NCBI RefSeq assembly: GCF_000236035.1 | Contig: NZ_JH393257.1 | Location: 124,397 to 188,396, forward strand | Direction of reading: 5' to 3' | Length of the DNA stretch: 64,000 bases | From: Vreelandella boliviensis LC1 | GTDB lineage: Bacteria; Pseudomonadota; Gammaproteobacteria; Pseudomonadales; Halomonadaceae | Part shown: piece after piece, positions 53,879 through 62,637 of the stretch | How positions within the stretch are numbered: position 1 is the first letter of the stretch | Layout: the number at the start of each line of letters is the position of its first letter | Position numbers and translations under genes: made by a program | The notes under the pieces: generated by a model | Database searches by the model: none | What the model was told of the DNA's origin: nothing | Seen by the model: only the letters and a program-made list of their open reading frames with translations

Positions 53879-54664
53879 TCAACTCATCCAGTTTCCGCCA
53901 TCGACATTGAGTGTCTGGGCGACCACGTAATCACTGTCGTGGCTGGCCAAAAACACCGCCGCGCCAGTGTGATCTTCGGGAAGCCCCATACGCCCAAACG
54001 GAACTGCCTCGCCCACTAGGCGCTTCTTCTCGCCGAGCGGGCGGTTTTCAAAACGAGCAAACAGCGCATCAACCTCTTCCCACATCGGCGTATCCACCAC
54101 GCCTGGGGCGATGCCGTTGACGTTGATTCCGTGTTTGATTAGATCCAACCCGCTGGATTGGGTTAGGCTGATCACCGCGGCTTTGCTGGCGCAGTAAACG
54201 CTTACCAGGGCTTCACCGCGGCGACCTGCCTGGGAGGCCATATTGATAATTTTGCCGCCTTGCCTGTGGTCCACCATCGAACGGGCAACCGCCTGCAGGG
54301 TAAAAAACATGCCCTTGGTATTAACCGCAAACTGCTTATCATAGCTTTCCTCGGTCACCTCAAAAACTGGCGCCATATCGAAAATCGCAGCGTTATTGAC
54401 CAAAATATCGATGCTGCCAAAACGGCGGGTTACCGCGTCCACCATGGCGTCAATCGAGGCTTGATGGCAGACGTTCAGCTCAATGCCCATGACTTTTTCA
54501 GCGGGGGCCTGCTGGCCCAGAATTACCACGGCAGCTTCAATGGCTGCACCATCGATATCTGCCACCACCACGCTGGCACCTTCGCTTAAATAGCGCTGGG
54601 CAATGGCCAAGCCGATGCCCCGAGCACCACCGGTAATCACCGCGATTTTGTTGTTTAGTTTCAT
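53879..54664 (-). CDS. Short-chain dehydrogenase, sorbitol dehydrogenase type
   Basis: This 261-aa SDR has the cofactor loop TGGARGIG (about residues 11-18), NNAAI, the catalytic Ser/Tyr/Lys in ASQAGRRGEALVSVYCASKAAV, and the C-terminal VDGGNWMS. It resembles SmoS-type NAD-dependent D-sorbitol (glucitol) dehydrogenases, which make fructose, and such a gene sits in similar rhizobial and Rhodobacter operons. A frame extends to 54700, but the ATG at 54664 has GGAGAG. Galactitol or another polyol is also possible. Confidence 0.87.
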   Translation of the reverse strand: MKLNNKIAVITGGARGIGLAIAQRYLSEGASVVVADIDGAAIEAAVVILGQQAPAEKVMGIELNVCHQASIDAMVDAVTRRFGSIDILVNNAAIFDMAPVFEVTEESYDKQFAVNTKGMFFTLQAVARSMVDHRQGGKIINMASQAGRRGEALVSVYCASKAAVISLTQSSGLDLIKHGINVNGIAPGVVDTPMWEEVDALFARFENRPLGEKKRLVGEAVPFGRMGLPEDHTGAAVFLASHDSDYVVAQTLNVDGGNWMS

Positions 54665-54696
54665 CGTTCTCTCCGGTTTACTCTGCGAAGCCTTGA

Positions 54697-55377
54697 TCAA
54701 TTAGCCGAGTGGCCTTCGGCTTGCCACTCATCTATCAAAGCTTCAAGGCCGTGCATATGTTCTAAAATGCGCCAGGCGCCTGCTTGAGTAAGGCGCGCCG
54801 ATTGATCGGCATCCACATGGCTGGCGCCGACAAAACCAATGACACACATCCCTGCGGCATGGGCGGCGGTTACTCCGGCCACGCTGTCTTCCACTACCAA
54901 ACAGTCCTGCGGCACCTGACCTAACTGTGAGACTGCCAAACGATAGAGCGCGGGGTCGGGCTTGGGGTTGGCTACTTGCTCAGCGGTAAAGATGGGTACC
55001 TCGCCCAATGCATCGGCCAGGCGCGTGCTCGCCAAGGATGCCAACACGCGGCTGCGACGGCTGTTGGAAACCACCGCCTTTTCCAGGGCAATGTTGCGAA
55101 TCGCCTTATCGGCCCCCTCAATGGCTTTAAGCTCCCGTGCTAGTCGCGCCTCAATGGCAGTATCCACCTGTTCGGTGGCATCCAATGGCAGCGTGTGAGC
55201 GCTTAACGCTTCGAGATGAGCGAGAATAGCCGCCGTGGTCATACCCAGGGCTTGGCCAAGTTCCTGGTCGATATTGAGATCAGGCAGCCAGCGGGAGAGG
55301 TACTCCACCAGCGTGCCTTCAGCAAGGGCCTCGCTGTCGACCAGCACGCCATCACAGTCAAAGATCAGCGTCCTCAT
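54697..55377 (-). CDS. HAD-IA family phosphatase
   Basis: This 226-aa HAD hydrolase of the beta-phosphoglucomutase/phosphoglycolate-phosphatase class has DCDGVLVDSEALAEG at the start, the Thr/Ser motif VVSNSRRSR in the middle, and NPKPDPALY and VVEDSVAGVTAAHAAGM at the C-terminal half. The ATG overlaps the ABC-ATPase stop by 4 bp (ATGA). A HAD gene in the same position occurs in polyol operons of other proteobacteria; a role in sugar-phosphate clearance is inferred. Confidence 0.88.
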   Translation of the reverse strand: MRTLIFDCDGVLVDSEALAEGTLVEYLSRWLPDLNIDQELGQALGMTTAAILAHLEALSAHTLPLDATEQVDTAIEARLARELKAIEGADKAIRNIALEKAVVSNSRRSRVLASLASTRLADALGEVPIFTAEQVANPKPDPALYRLAVSQLGQVPQDCLVVEDSVAGVTAAHAAGMCVIGFVGASHVDADQSARLTQAGAWRILEHMHGLEALIDEWQAEGHSAN

Positions 55378-56525
55378 GCAGGCTCCTCAGAAGACGAGCC
55401 GGGGGCGCGGTTATCGTGGCGGGTTAGCCCCGCTAGCGGATGCTGCTGTAGGCTAGAAAGGGCCTGCCCGCCTGCGTCAAACAGGTGAGCGCGCTCGGGG
55501 GCAAAGCCGAAACGCACGGTATCGTTGACCCGATAGGCCACGTCGCCATCGGCCATAATCGTAATCAGTTCATCGTCCATTTGAACGTAGAGCGAGGTTT
55601 GACCGCCAAGGCGTTCAAGCACTTTGATCTCGCCGCTCAGCGGGCCCTGCTCTTCAAGCACTAAGTGTTCAGGGCGCACACCCAACTCAAGAGATGCGTT
55701 GGCTTCCAACTGCTGGCCGTCGACCAGTACGCTACGTTCACCGCCGCCGGGCATCCGAATAACAACTCCTTCAGGTGTCACACGGGTCAGCGTCACCGGT
55801 AGAAAATTCATTTTCGGAGAGCCAATAAAACCCGCTACAAAGCGATTTCGCGGATGATGGTAGAGCGCCATGGGCGAGCCCACTTGTTCGACCACGCCGT
55901 CGTGGAGCACGACGATTTTATCCGCCATGGTCATCGCTTCGATCTGGTCGTGGGTGACGTAGATCATGGTGGCGTCCAGCTCATCGTGCAGGCGCGCCAG
56001 CTCGATGCGCATCTGCACACGTAGCGCGGCATCCAGGTTGGAGAGCGGCTCGTCGAACAGAAAGATGCTGGGGTTACGTACAATCGCACGGCCTATCGCC
56101 ACCCGTTGGCGCTGACCGCCCGAGAGCGCTTTGGGCTTGCGGTCTAACAGCGGCTCTAGCTGCAGAATTTTGGCCGCCTCCAGCACCTTGGCGCGCCGCT
56201 CTTCCTTGGGCACACCGGCCAGGCGCATGCTGAAGCCCATGTTGCCCTCGACCGTCATATGCGGGTAAAGCGCGTAGCTCTGGAACACCATGGCGAGACC
56301 GCGGTCTGCTGGGCCGACGTCATTGATACGCTGGCCGTCGATTAAAATATCGCCGTCAGTCGCGCTTTCCAGCCCGGCGATCATGCGCATCAGGGTCGAT
56401 TTACCGCAGCCGGAAGGGCCAACGAAAACCACAAATTCGCGGTCATTGACCTCAAGGTCGATGCCTTTGATCACCTCGGTGTCGCCGAAACGCTTGGTAA
56501 TATTGTGCAGTTGTAGTGTTGCCAT
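55374..56525 (-). CDS. Polyol/sugar ABC transporter ATP-binding protein (MalK/UgpC type)
   Basis: This 383-aa ATPase energises the importer. Walker A is GPSGCGKST, the signature is LSGGQRQRVAIGRAI, Walker B is SIFLFDEPLSNLDAAL, with switch His in YVTHDQIEAMT. The C-terminal TOBE/MOLD region (about 240-360) is of MalK type and may bind regulators. It lies between the permeases and the HAD gene in one operon. Confidence 0.95.
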   Translation of the reverse strand: MATLQLHNITKRFGDTEVIKGIDLEVNDREFVVFVGPSGCGKSTLMRMIAGLESATDGDILIDGQRINDVGPADRGLAMVFQSYALYPHMTVEGNMGFSMRLAGVPKEERRAKVLEAAKILQLEPLLDRKPKALSGGQRQRVAIGRAIVRNPSIFLFDEPLSNLDAALRVQMRIELARLHDELDATMIYVTHDQIEAMTMADKIVVLHDGVVEQVGSPMALYHHPRNRFVAGFIGSPKMNFLPVTLTRVTPEGVVIRMPGGGERSVLVDGQQLEANASLELGVRPEHLVLEEQGPLSGEIKVLERLGGQTSLYVQMDDELITIMADGDVAYRVNDTVRFGFAPERAHLFDAGGQALSSLQQHPLAGLTRHDNRAPGSSSEEPA

Positions 56526-56537
56526 GAGGAAAATCCT

Positions 56538-57404
56538 TTACTTGACGGCACCAAAGGTCAGGCCACGTACCATTTGTTTTTGGGTCATCCAACCGAGTAT
56601 CAAAATTGGCGCAATCGCCATGGTGGAAGCAGCGGATAGCTTGGCCCAGAACAGCCCTTCAGGACTTGAGAATGAGGCAATATAGGCGGTTAACGGCGCG
56701 GCTTTTGAGGTCGTCAGGTTGAGACTCCAGAACGCCTCGTTCCAACTTAAAATGATTGACAGCAAGCCGGTAGAAGCGATGCCTGGAAGAGTCAGCGGCA
56801 GCAGTAGAAAGAATACTTCCTGGAGGGTCGAGGCACCGTCCATACGCCCCGCTTCAAGAATGTCTTTAGGCATATCTTTAAAGAAGGTGTAGAGCATCCA
56901 TACCACAATCGGCAGGTTCATCAGGGTATAGATGATGATCAGCCCGGTGCGGGTGTCGAGCAGGCCGACGTCGCGGAAAATCAGATAAATCGGTACCAGA
57001 ACGCCCACCGAGGGCAGCATCTTGGTGGATAGCATCCACAGCAGGGTGCCTTTGGTGCGCTTCGTGGGTAAAAAAGCCATAGCGTAGGCTGAAGGAATCG
57101 CAATCAGCAGCGCGAAGAACGTCGAGCCAAACGCCACCGCTACGCTGTTGAGTGCAAAACGGGTATATCCTGAACGAGCGTGTACCGCCTGATAGCTTTC
57201 CAGGGTGGGCGAAAAAATTAGCGTGGGGTCGGCAATCGCTGCGGTTTCGGTTTTAAAGCCGGTCAGGATCATCCAGAAAATCGGAAAGAAGATCACCAAC
57301 GCCACCGACCAACCCAAGAGCGTCAGTAAGATGCGTTTGCTTTGCGCCGACCGCCACCCGGACACCGAACGTGGCGCTGTCGTTTTGGAACTTAGTGTTG
57401 TCAT
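56538..57404 (-). CDS. Polyol ABC transporter permease (MalG type)
   Basis: This 288-aa inner-membrane permease has six helices and an EAA loop (ILEAGRMDGASTLQEVFFLLLPLTLPGI). The N-terminal extension to 57425 is discarded because the ATG at 57404 has GGGAG at good spacing. It lies 29 bp after the companion permease. Substrate assignment to mannitol/sorbitol/arabitol follows from the operon enzymes. Confidence 0.93.
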   Translation of the reverse strand: MTTLSSKTTAPRSVSGWRSAQSKRILLTLLGWSVALVIFFPIFWMILTGFKTETAAIADPTLIFSPTLESYQAVHARSGYTRFALNSVAVAFGSTFFALLIAIPSAYAMAFLPTKRTKGTLLWMLSTKMLPSVGVLVPIYLIFRDVGLLDTRTGLIIIYTLMNLPIVVWMLYTFFKDMPKDILEAGRMDGASTLQEVFFLLLPLTLPGIASTGLLSIILSWNEAFWSLNLTTSKAAPLTAYIASFSSPEGLFWAKLSAASTMAIAPILILGWMTQKQMVRGLTFGAVK

Positions 57405-57433
57405 CGAAGTACTCCCAAGACACAAGTGCCGGT

Positions 57434-58324
57434 CTAGTCTTCCAAGTTTTTGGCCACCATGCGGACCAGGAAGATCGCCACAATATTGGCGAGAATGATC
57501 GCGATCACCCCACCGGCGGAAGCAGTGCCTACGTCAAAATCCAGCAACGCACGAATGTAAATCAGGTAAGCCAGATTGGTAGTCGCCAAGCCAGGCCCAC
57601 CGGATGTGGTCACGAAAATCTCGGCGAAGATCGTCAACAGAAAGATCATCTCAATCATGATCACCACACTGATGGCACGCTTTAAGTGCGGCAGGGTGAT
57701 AAAGAAGAAAATCGCTATCGGCCCTGCCCCGTCCATGCGTGCCGCTTCCACCTGATCTTCATCCAGCGACTGCATGGCGGTGAGCAAAATCAGTAGTGCA
57801 AAAGGCAGCCACTGCCACGCCACGATGATCACAATCGAGGTCAGCGGCAGCGATGAGAACCAATCCACGGCGGGCAGCCCGATGGACTCAGCCAGCCACG
57901 CTAACACCCCGTTAGAGGGGTGCATCATCATGTTTTTCCACACCAGAGCACTAACAGTGGGCATCACAAAAAACGGCGAGATCGCTAGCACACGGGCGAT
58001 CCCGCGTCCCGCGAACTCCTGTTGGAACAGCACCGCCAGCAGGGTGCCGCCTACCACGGTAATCGCCAACACCCAACCCACCAGCAGCAGCGTGTTGCCC
58101 ATGGCGGCCCAAAGGGCTGGGTCGGAGAGAAGGTATTCATAGTTTTCCAACCCGGCAAAGCCGGTCATGCCAGGCATTAACAGGTTGTAATACTGAAAGG
58201 AGAACCACAGCGTCATGCCTAACGGCACAATCATCCATAGCAGCAGTAGCGTCACGGCTGGCGCTTGCAGTGACAGCGTTCTCAGCCCACCGACGGTACG
58301 GCCGGAAGCACGTGTTTTAGTCAT
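57434..58324 (-). CDS. Polyol ABC transporter permease (MalF type)
   Basis: This 296-aa permease has six predicted helices and the EAA motif DQVEAARMDGAGPIAIFFFITLPHLK. It follows the binding-protein gene after a hairpin-containing gap and precedes the MalG-type partner. Together they form the transmembrane channel of the polyol importer. Confidence 0.94.
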   Translation of the reverse strand: MTKTRASGRTVGGLRTLSLQAPAVTLLLLWMIVPLGMTLWFSFQYYNLLMPGMTGFAGLENYEYLLSDPALWAAMGNTLLLVGWVLAITVVGGTLLAVLFQQEFAGRGIARVLAISPFFVMPTVSALVWKNMMMHPSNGVLAWLAESIGLPAVDWFSSLPLTSIVIIVAWQWLPFALLILLTAMQSLDEDQVEAARMDGAGPIAIFFFITLPHLKRAISVVIMIEMIFLLTIFAEIFVTTSGGPGLATTNLAYLIYIRALLDFDVGTASAGGVIAIILANIVAIFLVRMVAKNLED

Positions 58325-58351
58325 GGGAATACCTGCAGAAACAGTGTGGGG

Positions 58352-58386
58352 GCAATGCCCGCCTGGCTAGCCAAGGCAGGCATTGC
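58352..58386 (-). promoter_or_regulatory. Intercistronic hairpin after the polyol-binding-protein gene
   Basis: GCAATGCCCGCCTGG (58352-58366) pairs with CCAAGGCAGGCATTGC (58371-58386) with one mismatch and a bulge. It directly follows the binding-protein stop, the usual place for a hairpin that raises binding-protein expression relative to the permeases. Confidence 0.6.
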
Positions 58387-58391
58387 GGCCA

Positions 58392-59711
58392 TCAGTCTAG
58401 ATATCCAGCCCGCTGCATGGTGCGTTCGGTGGCACGCTGAGCACTGTTTAGCGCCTGCTCCACTGTGGTGTCACCGGTAAGCGCCGCAGCAATGGTTTGG
58501 CCTACCTGGGTGCCGATCGACTGAAACTCTGGAATGCCGACGAACTGAACACCCACGTAGGGGGTAGGTTTCAGGGTGGAATCGGTGGGGTCGGCGTCCT
58601 GAATAGCCTTTAGCACGAAGTCAGCAAAGGGGGCTGCTTCGGTGTACTGTTCATTGGCGTAGGTCGACTCACGGGTGCCTGGCGGAACGCTGGTCCAACC
58701 TTGGGTTTCACCGACCAGTTCTATGTACTCTTGTGAGGTAGCCCAGGTAATAAACTCAAGCGCCGCCTCCTGGTTCTCTGATGAAGCTGGGATCGCTAAC
58801 GCCCAAGACCACAACCAGTGTGAACCTTTAGGGGTTTGTGCCACCGGTGCCGGGGCAAAGCCTAAGCTGTCGGCCACATCGGATTCATTGCCGTCATACA
58901 GCTTGCCCGCTGCCGAGGTGGCATCCACCCACATCGCACAGTTACCACGGGAGAAGAGCGCCAAATTTTCGTTAAAGCCGTTGGAGCTTGCGCCTGGCGG
59001 GCCGTAGTCGTTGAGCAAATCGACATAAAACTGGATAGCGTTAACCCACTCCTCAGAGTTGAGTTCAGGGTTCCACTCTTCGTCAAACCAGCGACCACCG
59101 TAGGTGTTCACCAGGGTGGAAACAAAGGCCATGTTTTCGCCCCAGCCTGGTTTGCCACGCAGGCAGATACCGGCTAAGCCTTCTTCGCTGCCGTGCAGCT
59201 GGCCTGCCCACTCACGCACCTCTTCCCAGGTGGGCTGCTCGCTCATTTCAATACCCGCTTTCTCAAACAAATCCTGGCGGTAGTACATCATCGAGCTTTC
59301 AGCATAAAACGGCAGCGCGTGTAGCCTATCCTCGTAGCTTAAGCCGTCACGAACCGAGGCTAACAGGTCGCCTTCGTTGTAATCGTCGGGCAGGTTATCC
59401 AGCGGGGACAGCCAGCCACGCTCCGCCCAGATAGGCACTTCGTAAGTACCGATGGTCATAACGTCAAATTGGCCGCCACCGGTGGCAATATCGGTGGTCA
59501 TACGCTGACGTAGCACGTTCTCCTCAAGCACCACCCAATCCAGGGTGATATCGGGGTGAGCGTCTTCAAATGCATCGGTGAGGCTCTGCATGATGACCAT
59601 GTCATTGTTGTTAACCGTGGCAACGGTAATTTCGGTTTGCGCCTGGGCATGGCCCGACATGGCAATGGCGGCCGCTAGCGTGGTGACGGGCAAGTGACGT
59701 GCGAGTCGCAT
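58392..59711 (-). CDS. Polyol ABC transporter periplasmic binding protein
   Basis: This 439-aa family 1 solute-binding protein has a signal peptide ending near SGHAQA (residue 24). The mature start TEITVATVNNNDMVIMQSL and the body (GGGQFDVMTIGTYEVPIWAERGWL, YYRQDLFEKAGI) match the mannitol/sorbitol binders of the SmoE/MtlE type. GGAG precedes the ATG. It is the first structural gene of the operon and lies just downstream of a 23-bp palindrome, a likely SorC-family operator. Confidence 0.93.
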   Translation of the reverse strand: MRLARHLPVTTLAAAIAMSGHAQAQTEITVATVNNNDMVIMQSLTDAFEDAHPDITLDWVVLEENVLRQRMTTDIATGGGQFDVMTIGTYEVPIWAERGWLSPLDNLPDDYNEGDLLASVRDGLSYEDRLHALPFYAESSMMYYRQDLFEKAGIEMSEQPTWEEVREWAGQLHGSEEGLAGICLRGKPGWGENMAFVSTLVNTYGGRWFDEEWNPELNSEEWVNAIQFYVDLLNDYGPPGASSNGFNENLALFSRGNCAMWVDATSAAGKLYDGNESDVADSLGFAPAPVAQTPKGSHWLWSWALAIPASSENQEAALEFITWATSQEYIELVGETQGWTSVPPGTRESTYANEQYTEAAPFADFVLKAIQDADPTDSTLKPTPYVGVQFVGIPEFQSIGTQVGQTIAAALTGDTTVEQALNSAQRATERTMQRAGYLD

Positions 59712-59761
59712 AAAAAACTCCTATGGGCTTGTATTAGCATTGTTGTCGCCTTGATCTTATT

Positions 59762-59784
59762 GATCATCTATCGAACAAATGATC
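59762..59784. promoter_or_regulatory. Candidate operator of the polyol operon
   Basis: GATCAT (59762-59767) and ATGATC (59779-59784) form an inverted repeat with an 11-bp centre, a two-turn palindrome 51 bp upstream of the binding-protein start. The adjacent SorC-type regulator is the probable ligand. Confidence 0.5.
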
Positions 59785-59884
59785 GTACGTAAGTCAAAAA
59801 AAAGCAAAGCCGATCAGCTTAGACTTTACGCTAACTTATAACCCCTAACGCATGTTGCAGTGCATGCACCTAAGTTCTGAAGTC

Positions 59885-60835
59885 CTAGAGCGCCTCAACA
59901 ATCTGCCGAGCGGCCACTTCGTCGGTGACCAACCCTTTCAGCCAGCCACCGCGCAGCGCGGCAAGAATCGCCGGGGCTTTTTCATGTCCTCCCGCAATGG
60001 CCACCATATGGTGCTTACCAAAGCGCTCCAGGGGAAGACTGGTGACCCGCCGCGTAATCGAACAGTCGATCACCTCGCCGTCACGGTTCAGCGGCCAGCC
60101 AAGCAACTCCCCTACCGCTTTCAGACCCAGCAATTCATCCAGTTCGCTTTCACTAATAAAATGGTCTTGAAACAGCGTGGCTTGGCGGTCGATGCGCCCA
60201 ATGCCGATAAACGCAGCTTCTGACTCCCGCGCCACATCGGCAATCGCTTTAAAGAGGCGCTGGGTCAGCATCGCCTCTTTTTCAGCAAGCGTCTCGGCTA
60301 CCACTGGCGCGGGCAGAAGAAAACGCTCACCGCCAGTTTTATCCGCCATTACCATCACTGCATCATAACGGTTAGCCGAGCCATCCCGGGCGACATTACC
60401 TACCAGCGACACAAAACGATGCTGGGGCCGCTCAACGCGACTAAGCGCTTCTACCGCTGCCCGCACCGAACGCCCGGTACCTAACGACAGTGTCAACGGC
60501 TCGCTGCGCTCAATCAGTTGGGCAATGCGCTCGGCGGCAGCGACTGCCAAGTAGGAAGCGGCACTGTCGGCGGCGTGGTTATCGGCGGGTACCACCTCAC
60601 AGTAGGTCAAGCCAAAGTAATCGCGCAGCGTGCTACCCAGCGCCATACAGTTAGAGATTGGGTGATCAATATGCACTTTTACAAGCCCTTCCTGGCGAGC
60701 CAACGCCAATAAACGCTGCACGCCAGGACGTGAAACACCCAACTGGCTGGCGATCTCATCCTGGGTCATTCCACCTATGTAAGACATCCAGGCGGCTCTG
60801 GCCGCCTGATCCAGCTTTACCTCAAATTTATCCAT
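59885..60835 (-). CDS. SorC/DeoR-type sugar-binding transcriptional regulator
   Basis: This 316-aa regulator has an N-terminal helix-turn-helix (about 10-50: AAWMSYIGGMTQDEIASQLGVSRPGVQRLLALARQEGLV) and a C-terminal sugar-phosphate-isomerase-like ligand domain (LTLSLGTGRSVRAAVEAL, GIGRIDRQA, VAIAGGHEKAPAILAALRGGWLKGLVTDE). A frame extends to 60925, but alignment with the family favours the ATG at 60835. It precedes the polyol operon on the same strand and is its likely regulator (activator in related sorbitol/mannitol systems). Confidence 0.9.
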   Translation of the reverse strand: MDKFEVKLDQAARAAWMSYIGGMTQDEIASQLGVSRPGVQRLLALARQEGLVKVHIDHPISNCMALGSTLRDYFGLTYCEVVPADNHAADSAASYLAVAAAERIAQLIERSEPLTLSLGTGRSVRAAVEALSRVERPQHRFVSLVGNVARDGSANRYDAVMVMADKTGGERFLLPAPVVAETLAEKEAMLTQRLFKAIADVARESEAAFIGIGRIDRQATLFQDHFISESELDELLGLKAVGELLGWPLNRDGEVIDCSITRRVTSLPLERFGKHHMVAIAGGHEKAPAILAALRGGWLKGLVTDEVAARQIVEAL

Positions 60836-60973
60836 AGGGCGGCTCACATAAAAGACGTAGATAACATTCATAACAGCATCATACAAAGCTAAGCCCGCGA
60901 CCAGTAGTCGCCTATCCGCTAACATAGCCTGAGTTCAGCGTTTCACAATGGATAGTCCGCTTGGAGATACAAT

Positions 60974-61285
60974 ATGTATAAGCTCGCTTTTTTTGTCCCC
61001 ATAGAAGATGCCGAAAGCGTTAAGCAGGCGGTGTTTGAAGCCGGTGCCGGCCGTATGGGTGCATACGAGAATGTCTGTTTTCAAACCCGTGGTACGGGGC
61101 AGTTTCGCCCAACCGAGGGCGCCCACCCGCATATCGGTTCAGTGGGCAATTTGGAAAAGGTCGAAGAGTTCAAAGTCGAGCTGCTGTGCGATGAAGCGCA
61201 TATTCACGGCGCCATCGCGGCCTTGAAACTTGCCCACCCCTACGAAGAAGTCGCTTATGATGTGTGGCAGTTGGCCGATATGTAA
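60974..61285 (+). CDS. NIF3-like / YqfO-type small protein
   Basis: This 103-aa protein corresponds to the PII/CutA-like insertion domain of NIF3 (YqfO) family proteins occurring alone. MYKLAFFVPIEDAESVKQAVFEAGAGRMG, RPTEGAHPHIGSVG and the closing HPYEEVAYDVW are diagnostic. It is cytoplasmic and probably oligomeric; function is not established. It is convergent with the NUDIX gene. Confidence 0.87.
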   Translation: MYKLAFFVPIEDAESVKQAVFEAGAGRMGAYENVCFQTRGTGQFRPTEGAHPHIGSVGNLEKVEEFKVELLCDEAHIHGAIAALKLAHPYEEVAYDVWQLADM

Positions 61286-61313
61286 GTGGTTTTTCCGCCG
61301 GGATGCTAATGAC

Positions 61314-61871
61314 TCACGCGCTGCCAAAATAGCGCTCGCGGTCTTCGGGGGTCACCATGCTGATATGCAGCGGAAACTCATTGAGGGCGCGGTCAGCGTA
61401 AAAGTGACGTAGCGTGCGCTCGATGGTGGTGAAGGCTAATTCATCCCAGGGGATTTCATGCTCTTCAAACAGCGCGACTTCCAGGCTCTCCGGCCCGGCA
61501 CTGAAGCCACCGATTAATTCGGCTCGAAAAATCATATACACCTGATTGATATGCGGCAGGTCAATTAGCGTGTAGAGGTTGGCTAGCTCAACCTCAGCAC
61601 AAGCCTCTTCACGGGTCTCTCTGGAGGCCGCCTGCTGAGTCGATTCGGCATTTTCCATATAGCCAGCAGGCAGCGTCCAGTAGCCTTTGCGCGGTGAAAT
61701 AGCGCGCTTACAGAGCAGCACTTTACTACCGCTAACGGGTAGCGTACCGGCCACGATGCGTGGATTTTGATAGTGAATCGTGCCGCAGGCATCGCACAGG
61801 TAGCGTGGGCGGTCATCGCCTTCCGGGACGGCAAAACGTACTTTATCACCACACTGGCTGCAAAAATTCAT
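61314..61871 (-). CDS. NUDIX hydrolase with N-terminal zinc ribbon
   Basis: This 185-aa enzyme hydrolyses a nucleoside-diphosphate-linked compound. An N-terminal zinc ribbon uses CSQCG and CDACG (residues about 4-31). The NUDIX box spans GYMENAESTQQAASRETREEACAEV (about 71-95), with all catalytic Glu residues present. The zinc ribbon followed by NUDIX resembles the C-terminal half of NADH pyrophosphatase NudC, but the N-terminal domain of NudC is missing. Substrate (NADH, ADP-ribose or other) is uncertain. Confidence 0.88.
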   Translation of the reverse strand: MNFCSQCGDKVRFAVPEGDDRPRYLCDACGTIHYQNPRIVAGTLPVSGSKVLLCKRAISPRKGYWTLPAGYMENAESTQQAASRETREEACAEVELANLYTLIDLPHINQVYMIFRAELIGGFSAGPESLEVALFEEHEIPWDELAFTTIERTLRHFYADRALNEFPLHISMVTPEDRERYFGSA

Positions 61872-61965
61872 CGCGTATTCTCAACGGCTGGTGAATAGAA
61901 GCCTCGACGCGCTTGACGTCAACGACCGCTGCTGGGTAAAAGAGAACAAAGTAACTGGATGCCCC

Positions 61966-62637
61966 ATGTTAGAGAAACTGCGTAAACAGCTGCAACAGCT
62001 AACTCCTCAACGCTTGGATCACATCGTGATGCCCGAGGCCGCCGTGCTGTTGCCGATTGTCGAGCGCCCAGCGCCTACTTTACTGTTTACCCGCCGTGCC
62101 AGCCATTTGAACACCCATAGCGGCCAGGTGGCGTTCCCAGGCGGCAAACGCGAGTCCTTTGATGTCGACCTTTACGCCACGGCACTGCGCGAGGCAGAAG
62201 AAGAGATTGCCCTCGACCCCGGCCTGGTGCAACCCCTGGGGCGGCTGTCGGATGTCATTTCGCTACATGGTATTCGCGTTACCCCCTGGGTAGGCATTAT
62301 TCCGCCAGATTTACCGTTGATTGCCGACCCCGGCGAGCTAGACGCCATTTTTGAAGTACCGCTGAGTCACTTTCTGAACGATCACCGTACCCACACCGAT
62401 GTGATTACTGTGGATGGCGTTGCCCACTACGTGCCCAGTTATCACGTAGAAGGCCATGTGATTTGGGGCCTCTCGGCGATGATGCTGGTGGAATTGCTGG
62501 CCGAGGGCTTCGGTATGCCGATTGATTTATATCAGCGCCCTCAAGGGCCGCTGCGCCACTATCCAGAACGTAAAAGCCGACTCTCTAAACCCTCCCCGGC
62601 CGCTACCGGCTCAGCGCCATCGAGATCCAACCAATGA
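61966..62637 (+). CDS. CoA pyrophosphatase (NudL-type NUDIX hydrolase)
   Basis: This 223-aa enzyme likely cleaves CoA or acyl-CoA to phosphopantetheine and 3',5'-ADP. LFTRRASHLNTHSGQVAFPGGK combines the CoA-specific UPF0035 motif with the start of the NUDIX box, continued by ALREAEEEIAL. A GTG at 61891 is in frame, but the ATG at 61966 fits the family N-terminus better. It overlaps the following oxygenase gene by 4 bp (ATGA), so the two are coupled. Confidence 0.9.
   Translation: MLEKLRKQLQQLTPQRLDHIVMPEAAVLLPIVERPAPTLLFTRRASHLNTHSGQVAFPGGKRESFDVDLYATALREAEEEIALDPGLVQPLGRLSDVISLHGIRVTPWVGIIPPDLPLIADPGELDAIFEVPLSHFLNDHRTHTDVITVDGVAHYVPSYHVEGHVIWGLSAMMLVELLAEGFGMPIDLYQRPQGPLRHYPERKSRLSKPSPAATGSAPSRSNQ

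Noticed and set aside
61891-61965. 25-residue N-terminal extension of the CoA pyrophosphatase from a GTG
   Set aside because: It lacks a Shine-Dalgarno and does not fit the family N-terminus; the internal ATG at 61966 is preferred.
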